NCBI GenBank assembly: GCA_016490735.1
Contig: JAEMWC010000003.1
Coordinates: forward strand, 860,001-924,000
Source: Pachyseris speciosa
Taxonomy: Eukaryota; Cnidaria; Anthozoa; Scleractinia; Pachyseridae
Reading direction: 5' to 3'
Length of the DNA: 64,000 bases
Shown: piece by piece, positions 30,435 to 42,400 of the stretch
How the letters are laid out: each line of letters begins with the position of its first letter
How positions within the stretch are numbered: the first letter of the stretch is position 1
Notes under the pieces: generated by a model
Seen by the model: the letters and a program-made list of their open reading frames with translations, nothing else
The model's database searches: none
Told to the model about the DNA's origin: nothing
Position numbers and translations under genes: made by a program

Positions 30435-33400
30435 ACGAAGTCTTATTACCAATTAATCATAAAAATTACAATTTCCGAGAAAAGAAGAAGAGCCAAGTTA
30501 TAAAAGGGAGGGAAATTTTGCATTAAAAGACTGACAAAGGAAGCGTAAATTGTTTAATGTCGCTCTGAAATTGACTACAATCAAAATGTATGGTGAACTA
30601 TGAAACCAAGGTCGTGATTGGTTGATTTAAACTACAACTTTGATTGTGATTGGTTGATTTAAAATACTTCTTTGAATGTGATTGGCTTATTGAACTGTCC
30701 GATAACAAGCTGTCCAATAACAAACTGTCCGATAACAACTTGGCACGTGAATTAGTGGAAAATAGGAGTTTTTTAAACCAATCACAATCGAGGAAATTGT
30801 AATTTTTATGATTACACAGAGAAATGGCTATGAAACCTAGCAAAGTTCGTTGTTACATGTTTTTGTTTGCTATTTTGGGGGTTGACCGTGCACAAATGAC
30901 AATAGGTGGTTACGCGTGTTCATGCAACTAACCAATAGAAACATTGCAATTATGTAACCATGCATAGTACATGAGTGCAAAACAAAAGATGTGCACTGTC
31001 ATGGACCTTCCAATATAAATCTTGGCCTCTTTGTTTTGCTCCTTTGATGTTTGCCGGGCTTCATAACCATTTCCCTCCATTAACTATAATTTGAGTTCCC
31101 TAGGAATATTTGTCAAACTAACCTCGTCAAAGTTGCTGTCCCAGTCTTCGTTCGTTATGACAAAGTCAACATTATCACTCATGTATTCCTCGAAAATTCT
31201 AAAATGAAAGACAAAGGACGATGTTTCAGTTCTTGATATTTTCGGACATTTTCAGATTTGGAGCAAACAGGCCTCTACTAAACAGGCACCTACTAAACAG
31301 GCACCTACTAAACAGGCACTCTTGGGGGATGTGAATATCACCGCGTAAAAGAGATTATCAGCTAAGATAAAAATTATCATTAGGCATGCATGGTGGAAAC
31401 TCTCTTCCATTATAATCAGACACATCCTTGTGCGGTTTACAATGCATGTCATAAGACCTTGTGACACTTGTCAAACTAGTGCGAAAGCTATCGAACTAAA
31501 AATTGCATGCTTCTATCCTTACAACAGTACCGTAAATATATACTCGTGAATTCCATGCTAACCATGAATTTTACTTTTTAGTGGAAACAACTCTCAAGGT
31601 ATGTAAACGGTATAGCCATTTATCAACGTTTTGAACACAAACGAACAGACAAACAAACATGCTGTGATTTACCCATTATATGCCGTGATGTATCGGATCA
31701 GAAGCCTCCTGGTTGAGCTGTCAATTTCACCGTACAGCATGAAATGCTTGTGAGAAAAGAAGTCTGGTAGCGAAGGAAGATCTTCTGAACCCGAGGAGAC
31801 GTCGCCGGCGGATTCTGCATTATCTAAGAAACAATGAAAGCGCTTCAATCATGACAAATGTTGCAAAGTTTGAATGCAATTTACGACGAGGGAAGTCAAA
31901 TCAAAGAACAGGGTATAGTTGAGATTCTGTTAGCCTAGTTTTGCTCGTACCATATTCCCGAAGGGTGAGAAGATCTGGATGCGACTTCAAGTTTTTTTTT
32001 TCAATTCCTTCCAGATGAAAAAATATTTCAACACCATTTTCAAATCGATTGCAAGTGCGACCAAAGAGCATCTTGGTACATCATCAAAAGGCCTGTATAC
32101 ACAATGTATAGGAACTAGTATTTACTTTGTCTAGGTGCAGATGGACAGCATGGAAATGACTTGAATTTAAAAACCTTGGTTAATTTTGCCACGTTCTTCA
32201 CATTTTTGTGTCAGAAAAATAGGTACAAAACTGCACCCGGTTTGTTTACCTTTCGGTCATACAATATCAATAAGGACAATAAGATTTGAGTGCGAGTACG
32301 AGATTGACCAAGAGAACGACTTTTAAAATCTAAACTTAGTGTTCTCTAGACAATCACTTTTGACATCAAACTCCTTATCTATAATAAATAATAAATGACC
32401 CTTATTTACCCTCGGTAGTATTTATATAGCACAAAGGCTAGTGGGGCCGAGCACATAGATGAAACAAGTAATTCAAAAACATACAAAGGTTAAGAAACCC
32501 AAATGGCAGGAGGTGAACCAGTTGGCTATTTGTAAGAGTGACCGAGCTAGAGCGGGAGTTGAACCCGGTGCCTCCGCATTGCAAGTCCAGCGCTCAAACC
32601 GCTGTAACCCTGCCTCTCTCTGCAGGAAAGGAAATACTGAGAAGAAGTGACGGTTCTGGGGAGGCGACAGATTTAAAATTTAGGAGTCCTACTTGTACTC
32701 GTGTTCAAATCTAAAGGTCTCTCATGTCACGTTTCAGGAATGATACCAAATATTTGTGCGGTTTTGACCAACAAGCAGCCAAATCGCCGCGCCCCCTTGA
32801 AGACATTTTTAATTGACCCCGCGTTAAATGAATTCTTGTTATAGAAATAGAACCTTTCTTCGTCGTTTCGTCTTGTTCGTCATCAGTTGTACCACCATAA
32901 ATATCTTCACCTTCTTCTTCTTTTTCTTCTTCCCCTTGAACTCTACAAAAGTAGACAAACTTTCTAGAACCACATCCTGATTTACAGCAAAAATAGAACG
33001 GCAAACTTGGTTAGAAACTAGTTGGGTCAACTCCCGTCTCCATTTTACACTGCAAAAATATCATTTTTTATCGACGTTAAATTCCCACACATTTTGACGC
33101 ATATCACGCCAGTGCAACTTGGTCTGAATAAATAAATAATTGCCTTTGATGTTTACCGCTTCTCTCGGTTGTATTAAAATACCGTACGATTCCGAATATA
33201 GGCCCCCAAATACTTTCCCCCAATGAGACTGTGATCCTTCCAATATAACAAGTCTTTTAATATGTGAATGATCATCGCAGTTATGAACACTACTTAAGCA
33301 GTAGTGAAAATAAAGCCTGAAAAAAAAAAGTTCAGGCTTGTACGGGATACGAACCCACGACCTCTGCGATACCGGTGCAGTGCTGAGTTAACAAGCCAAC

Positions 33401-36400
33401 TGGGAGCTGGTCATTTTGTTGGTTCGTAATATACCCGTGAATGATGAATATATGAGAGTGTGAACATATGAAAATCATATATTTGAACTGCGGATTAAAG
33501 AATGAATATGTGAATGATCATCACAGTTATGGACACTACTTACGCAGTAGTGAAAATAATGCCAGGAAAAACAATTCAGGCTTGTACGGGATTCCAACCC
33601 ACGACGTCTGCGATACCGGTGCAGCGCTCTACCGACTGAGCTAACAAGCCAGCTGGGAGCTCGTCATTTTGTTGGTTCATAATATACCCGTGAGTGATGA
33701 ATATATGAGAATGAATATATGAAAATCATATATTTGAACTGCGGATTAAAGAATGAATATTTGCTCAGAAGGAAGGAAGGAAGGAAGGAATACCATTATT
33801 TAAGTATCAAACTGAAATAGCAGTAAAAAAACACTAAATGGGGACACTATGAATAAATTAAAGTAAAGAATTATTATACCAATTAAACTTAAAATTGGTA
33901 AAACTACTACAATTGATAAAACGAGTATGAAGTTGATGAGATTATTTACATGTGCATGATTGCTGAGTGTGGCTTAGAACCATTTACAAATGCATATAGA
34001 CTTAATAAAATACTAAAGTGTCTATTATGTACGACATAAAATGCAATCAGAACAATGAGCATCGGCCAGTAAGGAATTTAAATCAAACTTTCTAACATGC
34101 TGCCTAAATATAGATATTGCAGGAAAGTCTCTTATATTTTTAGGTATTAGACTCCATAACTTTGGGCCAATGTATCTGATGGAATGCTTGCCATGTGTAG
34201 TCGTATTAAATCTAGGCATGGCGAACTCCTTGTTTCTCAGTGAATATTTAGTGTCTGTCATTTGAAAAAGGTCTGCAATATATTTCGGACAAATGTTGTT
34301 TTTTGTCTTGTACATAAGAACAGCCATATCCTGTAACCGTCTGTTATGCAGGGTGCACAGATTAGCCATATTCAGTAATTTATCATAACTTGATGATCTG
34401 TCGCAGTAAATAGCTCTGAGTGCCCTTTCTTGTACACGCTCTAATTTTCTACTGTCGCTAGCACGACAGAAGTGCCAAACAAGGTGCGAATAGCTTAAAT
34501 AGGGAAGAGGTCGTGGGTTCGAATCCCGTAAAAGCCTGAACTTTTTTCACGCATTATTTTCACTGCTGCTTAAGTAGTTTTCATAACTGCGATGATCATT
34601 CACATATTCATTCTTTAATCCGCAGTTGAAACATATGATTTTCATATGTTCACTCTCATATAAGTCTTTCATAGACCGTTACGGTTAGCTGTTGTGAAAA
34701 GGCCGAATTTCAACGGCAAGACGTTTCCTTAGATTTACCACATCCGACCCCCGTAGCTTATGCATTCAAAACCTTGTGTGCAATATTAGTCATTCAATTC
34801 TGCCTAGGCCTACCATTGTCCTAAGGTTTTAAAACGTGTTTCAAAGTTCTACGACAATTTATGTGCCGTGGGTGACGACTTGTACCTTAAATATACCCGA
34901 AACAATCCCTATCGTAAGTTAGAATTTCATTTTAGAGCAGGTTTCAATAGGCTAGTTTCGACTTGTGGTAGAACAAAAGAACAGAGTCGAGGTTAAAGGG
35001 AGTAATTTGCATTTTCTTTTGTCCAAAACAAAAGAAAATGCAAATTATTCCCCTTAACCTCGACTTGGTTCTTATGGTTCTTATGCGAAGGGCCTAGACA
35101 GTAGCAAGATGACAGTAAAAGATCTAGACAGTAGCAAGATGACAGTAAAAGGTCTAGAAAGTAACAAGCTAACAATAAAAGATCTAGACAGTAGCAAGAT
35201 GACAGTAAAAGGTCTAGACAGTAGCAAGATGGCAGTAAAATGTCTAAACAGTACAAGGTCTAGACAGTAGCAAGATGACAGTAAAAGGTCTAGACAGTAG
35301 CAAGATGACAGTAAAAGGTCTAGAAAGTAACAAGCTAACAGTAAAAGATCTAGACAGTAGCAAGATGACAGTAAAAGGTCTAGACAGTAGCAAGATGGCA
35401 GTAAAATGTCTAAACAGTAAAAGGTCTAGACAGTAGCAAGATGACAGTAAAAGGTCTAGACAGTAGCAAGATGGCAGTAAAATGTCTAAACAGTAAAAGG
35501 TCTAGACAGTAGCAAGATGACAGTAAAAGGTCTAGACAGTAGCACGATGGCAGTAAAATGTCTAAACAGTACAAGGTCTAGACAGTAGCAAGATGACAGT
35601 AAAAGTCTAGACAGTAGCCAGATGACAGTAAAAGGTCTAGACAGTAGCAAGATGGCAGTAAAATGTCTAAACAGTACAAGGTCTAGACAGTAGCAAGATG
35701 ACAGTAAAAGGTCTAGACAGTAGCAAGATGACAGTAAAAGGTCTAGAAAGTAACAAGCTAACAGTAAAAGATCTAGACAGTAGCAAGATGACAGTAAAAT
35801 GTCTAAACAGTACAAGGTCTAGACAGTAGCAAGATGACAGTAAAAGGTCTAGACAGTAGCAAGATGACAGTAAAAGGTCTAGACAGTAGCAAGATGGCAG
35901 TAAAAGGTCTAGACAGTAGCCAGATGACAGTAAAAGGTCTAGACAGTAGCAAGATGGCAGTAAAATGTCTAAACAGTACAAGGTCTAGACAGTAGCAAGA
36001 TGACAGTAAAAGGTCTAGACAGTAGCAAGATGACAGCAAAAGGTCTAGACAGTAGCAAGATGGCAGTAAAAGGTCTAGAGAGTAACAAGCTGACAGTAAA
36101 AGGTCTAGAAAGTAACAAGCTGACAGTAAAAGGTCTAGACAGTAGAAAGATGGCAGTAAAATGTCTAGACAGTAGCAAGATGACAGTCAAAGGTCTAGAA
36201 AGTAATAAGCTGGCGGTAAAAGGTCTAGACAGTAGCAAGATGACAGAAAAAGGTCTAGACAGTAGCAAGATGACAGTAAAAGGTCTAGACAGTAGCAAGA
36301 TGAGAGTTAAAGTTGTCGGTCATTTTGAAAAGTCATGTGATAAAATCGCCCAATCTGATTGGCTGACTTTACTGGCGATTCGCAGCGATGAGCGTACAAA

Positions 36401-39400
36401 ATCACACTCACCAGCAAAGACCTCTAAAATTTCAGGTTTCATTTTATTGTATTTTATTTTTTTTGTTTTTTTCACTTTGCGCTCAAGTTCGGCACATTGT
36501 GGAATTACAATACTATTCTCAGCAGCTCGAAGTCTCGCCACGGTTGCGATCACGGCTCACCAAGCCGGCAAAAGACGTGAATTGAACGACAAATCATCCA
36601 AAACGTTAAGACATATTTTATTGCTAATCTATTACGCTAGGAAATCAGCGCTTTGAATTTGTAAGATTAAAATGTACTGTCCTGTCACGATGAGCTCGAT
36701 AAATTTCACAACAGTGCATAGTGGACAAATCTCCCAGGGGAGGGGGTACTCCCATAAATTTCAGATAGGTGTGTGCCGCGAAGGGTCTTAAACCCTGACC
36801 CTATTTAAGGATGAGGCAAACGAAAAGTGATACCCTATTTAAGGCCCAAACCCGAGACGACTAACCGCCACGGAAAAACAAAAACTTTATAGAATTGCTT
36901 GCCTAATACTTTAACGGATAGTTCAATTTTAACAGATCATTTTTATTTTCGTTTAGCTGGGTATTTACGCACTGCTATTTTAGCTAATACAACTGATTTA
37001 CGCACCCTATCTAAGGATCACACCGGGAACACTATGCCAATATGGACAAAAATGCCGATACACTATTTAAGGATCGAGAACCTCAAAAACCATACCCTAT
37101 CCCGCAGCACATATGTGCGAGTACCTCCCCCGGGACCCAGTGCGATAGCTCAATACATTTGACTTGATAAGAGGCCGCGAGTGTCACTTAACGTTGTTGC
37201 TTTGGATTGTTACTTATATTATGTATTTTTGACATGAACAAGAGCAATGTACTTCACAAATCAACAAGCAACATTTACAAAACCGATAATGCTTTAAAAC
37301 TGAAACATACTGAAGTTTCGCTAAACTTGAGAGAACAATAAATCAGGAAATCAGTTCTAATTTTCTGCCATTAAGACATTATCAGGTTCTCTCTTTTAAG
37401 ACTGATTGAGTACAGGGTATGTGCATTTTGGTCTTTAAATTCTTAAATGTTATTCACGGAGGGCCATGGAGGGAGAGCGTCTCGCCAAGCTGGAGACATC
37501 ACCGGACCAATCTTCTCCCAGGGACAATTCACTTTCAATTCCTCTTTGTTTGTTTGTTTTTTGTAACAGTGGCATTTGTCCCTGACCAAACAGGCGACAG
37601 ACAGTCATAAACGAGCGACAAAGCAACACCAGACCACCCCTTGGAAGGCCTCGTTTATATCCTCGCTTAGTCCTGCGTTTACGTTAGAATAGTAGATGGT
37701 GTAGCGTTTCCATAAATTTTTCCATAAACTCTTTCTCACCTGTTCTACAAAGGAGTAGCTTGACGTTGAAGAAACTCACCAAAATCCAGCAAAATCGCTT
37801 CCTCTGGAAGCCCTCGACTACAAATACCACCCTTACCAATTGACGTCATTATTTTATTATCTTTTTCAGGAGTAGGTTACCATTATTACAAAGATTACTG
37901 CTGATGTGTAGTTAAATCGCCGTCCATGTCGTTCTATAAATCGTTAATTTAAGGTAACTTGTAACACATCTTCTCTTGTAAATATGGTAACGGAAAAAGA
38001 AGATAGCTTCAGTCAGTTCTCAAACCGACTTTCACTAACTTCTTGCAGTAATTTCTGAACCCAAATTTTTATGGCAAACTAAAACCGTCACTGATCAAAT
38101 TAATTGATTTCGTCGGAAATTAAACGCTGAAGCATTTTCGCATTTAATTGTTGCCGGATTTTGATATTCCCTCACTGAGAACATTTCAATGGCCGCTTTA
38201 TATATTTCTTCGCAAAGTGGCGTTGGAAATATTTCCATGGTCATTTTCTGCTTGTTATGAATGACGTTGTAAATTTCCATGGTCAATTTCGGTTTGGTGC
38301 AAATTGGGTTGGAAATTTGCATGGTCAATTTCTGCTTCTTGTAAATGACGTTGGAAATTTCCATAGACAGTTTCTGCTTGTTATAAATTCACATTCCTCC
38401 TTTGATTTTTATTATACTTTATATAAATAATATAATCAGTTCCTTGCAATTAGCACCGAAGAAGGCAAACGTTTCTGCCGAGACACATATGTAAAATTAA
38501 AAACCGTCGTATTAATTTTGAAGATAATTATGAATTTCCAGAAAAGGAATCTTCATGATGAAAAACTTTAGAAGCTCTTTCACAATCTTCCTAACACAAG
38601 CAGCTGAAGTAATTAACACGGACAGCCGAAAAATCATACGACTTACCGAAGAATTATCGATTTTCAATAACCAATCAAAACTAGGGCTATCATTCCCGAA
38701 TGCTCCAAAAGTTGTTACGTCAGCAGTACGCCTTAAGTGTTCCTTGGCAAACTCGGCCACTAAGCAAAATCGCAGGTCAGTCAACTCTGGTAGACGGTCT
38801 TCAGACCAAAAAAGGTTTGTATTAACTTATTCTATGATTGTTATACCTTCTTAATTCATCCTCCGTGTCGCGATCACTGGACGAAGTTTCTTGTGGAGTC
38901 AGCGGTGGAATGTTCTCTCTTTTTTCAGCTTCATGGGCTTCTTCAGCCAACTCATCATCTGTCGAGCCACCGTATATGTCATCTGCGTCGTCCGTTTTCT
39001 CAGGACCATCTACACAAAAAGATGATATCGATATCAGTGCAAATGATGAATGTGATCCTCACTGTTAATTCATTTTACTTAAGTAACTGAAACGGAACAA
39101 ACCGCGAGACTTTCAGGCTTTTCATCTTTTCAGGTTGTTCTTCTTGAATTGCTTCTTACATTGAACTGCGAGGATAACATTCATCTTTCATATGTTAACT
39201 TTATAACCGCAGTTTATGTATAATTCATTCACTATTTATACATCCTCAGTATTAACGTGAATAACAAGGAAATGTTTCTATCTCTACCTCCCCTTCTACC
39301 CTTCTTCTCAAAAGAACCCATAATCCCCCTCGGAGGAGCATTCGTGCCCAGGCTTCCCATGACATCGTAAAAACCAAACTTCACCATTCATAGTCACCTT

Positions 39401-42400
39401 TGTTCACAAAAGAGCCTGAACTTTGGTCGTTCTTTCCGATAGGCCGTTTATCGCTTGTTGGGGACGTATCCTCCTAAAGGGAAAAATACTAGAACGTGAC
39501 TAAATTAGGACAATAACAAAAAATAAATAAATAAATAAAATATAAAAGTTAGCTTGTTACTTAACCTATAGTCATGGGTCAAGATAACTTATCAGGACAG
39601 TTGGTATGTTTTCAATTAAGCTATTTCATCCGGTTTTTGTTTTTTTGCAAACTTGTCCAGCATGATAAGGATATAAACATTCACCAATAATTGAGTATTT
39701 TCTAGCGTTCATGAGTCAGTCACATGACAAGGACAAAACCCCATTATTACGTAACCTGGTAACCAGCCCCCATAATTTGCATAAATGGGAGCGACCATTA
39801 TAAACTCTTCCCAGGGATGGCCACAACCGCAAGGAATGGGATCGACAATTTACGCCCGTCACCAAAATTTGCCTCAAAGATTGTTGAGTACATTTTCAAG
39901 AGAGAGTGTTCGCTCACGAGATCAGCAGCCATATTGGTTTCCTGAAACAAAAGAAAGAATTTGCATGAAAACAGAATTCAATTCCCACAAGAATCTCTTT
40001 CTCCTTCAACATGGCCGCCGTGATGTTAAGTAAACATACTCTATATGTGTTCACGTTGTTTTTTCGTCAAGGTTAACCTTGGCTTCAGCTTTGGTGCGAT
40101 CTCCGCTGTCTGTAGCTGGACGTTTCTTTACCGGTGGTCTCGTAGGTTTGACCTCTTCCTCTTCGCTGTCTTCTTCAGAAGAACTGCTATCTCCAGGCAA
40201 GTGGTACCTGGAAGAAAGCAGAAACAGTCATAATGAAAGTTTCATTAGACTGCTAGCCTCTCTTTCTGGATGGTATAGAGTGCGAAATAGAAACGATACC
40301 CACATCTCGCCAACCCTCCCCCCCCCCCCCCCCCCCCGGCTCGTTCGTTCCAGATTTCGTATTCTTCACCCGTCATCTCGATTATTCAGAAAGGCAGTGC
40401 CAGCAGGGCGCATTTTTTGGGACTGTTCTGCTTATTCCTATTCCGGTTTAGGAATGAGAGAATTAATGGGATAAGGTTTTCCAAAAAACCGAATATTCAG
40501 AAAACAGAATACATTACTTGCCAAAAAAATCGGACGTTAACTTTTCGGACAAATTTCGGACACTTGGCTGAAACATGGCTGAAGTGAATTTACTCCTGCA
40601 AAACCAGAATTGGACTGAAACAACATCTGTGAAAATGATAGTTTTACTGCACCCTCAAAGTTTCACAGTTACACCGATGAGAAATTACGCAAACCAGTTC
40701 TGTCAAGCCGTTATTTCGAGCACCATGTCAACTAGAGTTCGCTCCATAAAGGAAACTAAGGGCTTTGGAGCTCAAAATGGACATTATCTACATTGTGTTT
40801 TTCACAAAAGAAATTTTCTTTTAATTTCCAGTGATAAAAAGAACTAGCAAAGCCGAATCCGTTCTAGTTCTAGCTATAAAATGTATATTGGCCTTGAATA
40901 CATGTGATGGCGTCGCCCAAGAAAGTACTTAAAAGTCTCACACTGTACTGTAAAAATTTCGGACGCTTTTTTGTCTGAAATTAAAATCGTCCGAAATTTT
41001 TGCCACGTAATGCACTCTTGGCTGAAGTGACGGAAGAACAGAGCGCAGAATAGCCTAGACCGAGTACCTGAACCTGACTTCCGGTGACCTGTCGTCACGT
41101 GTTTGACGGGCCGCGCACGATTTCCCGCCAAACGTTTGCCGAAAGAAACGCATCTTATGTGTATTCCCGGGGGATACTCCCAGAAAAATTGGATGGGGGT
41201 GTTCAGCCCGCTTCCTCAAACCCTTACCCTATTTCAGACCAAAATCTGAGATTTTCCCTACCCTATTTCAGACCTGACCAAAAATTCGATACCCTATTTC
41301 AGACTAATTTCACGTACACGGTTGGCGCAAATATAATTAAAAGACAAAAAAGAAGGGCTTTTGTTGATGGTCTTATCGCCTAATGGTGAAAAAGTAGCTT
41401 CTTCTAAGAAACATACCCAATTCAAGACTAGAGTGGACAAACCATACCCTCTATTTTAGACCAAAATGGTCAAAATCGATGCCCTATTTCAGACCTAAAC
41501 AGCTAAAAAACCATACCCTTTGGGGCCGCACATACCAATATAGCCCATTTGAGGGAGTACCCTCCTCCCTCCCGGGTGTGTACCCCCCTCCCCCCGGGTG
41601 TGTATTCCGAGTAAACAATATTCTGTTCATTCGGTTCATTCTGCTGTCAGGAACAGAATGAACGGGAATTTATTCCTTTTATCACGACAACGGAACAGGT
41701 CCCAAAACACACACGATCACAGCCTGCTTCGACCATTCCTATTCCAGAAATTTCCCCCTGGAAAATGCGCCCTAAGATTTCATAAGCTTCATATTAGAGA
41801 GCTTGAGCAACGACGACGGCGACGGCAACGAGAACGTCACAAAACAATAGGCTTAATGAGCAAAAACAATGGCTCTGCACGTGCGTTTTACATTTTAGTA
41901 CATTTCTTTGCCGTCCTCAGCAAAACAGCAACGTGAAATGACCAAATTTTAGGTTTTCTCGAGAACGGGAGCCATGACGGTGAACTCTTCTTTCTTTTTC
42001 CCAACGTCAATGCTGTTTTTACTAATTTAGCTCCAGGATAGGCCGCCAGCATATTGCAAGTTAAACAAATTGGAAAAATCGCGAAAGAGTTACAATAGGG
42101 AAGATATTTGTTTCCTTGATACGTTGATCATCAAGGATTCGAACGGATACCTCTCTACCAGTGTTTACAGAAAGCCTACACACACTGACCAGTACCTAGC
42201 GTATGATTCACACAACCCCGGCACAATCTGTAAAACGCGGTATTGTCAAGTGCCTGTACGATCGATCTAAACACCTCATAACAAAACCATCAGTTATCTC
42301 TCATGAAAAGAAACACCTCTCATTGGTCCTTGTTTCCAACGGTTATCCGTTTGCGTTTGTAAAAAATCTTACGAAAACCAAGGGACGAACAACCACTAAA

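Noticed and set aside
33338..33656. Possible tRNA genes (clear box A and box B)
   Set aside because: Heads lack an intact acceptor stem, sit in repeated SINE bodies and occur in several degraded copies; same reasoning for 22384, 24788, 32430, 52440, 55030, 57000 and 61570.
35486..36298. Several minus-strand ORFs rich in CYCLDLLLSS
   Set aside because: Reverse reading of the same minisatellite; overlapping versions exist in more than one frame.
36320..36553. 77-codon minus-strand ORF ending SQSDWAILSHDFSK
   Set aside because: No recognised family and no clear splice sites; possibly repeat-derived, so not listed as a gene.
36000..36656. 218-codon plus-strand ORF with ten-residue repeats
   Set aside because: It is the 30-bp minisatellite read in an open frame, followed by unrelated sequence; equivalent frames are open on the other strand too.
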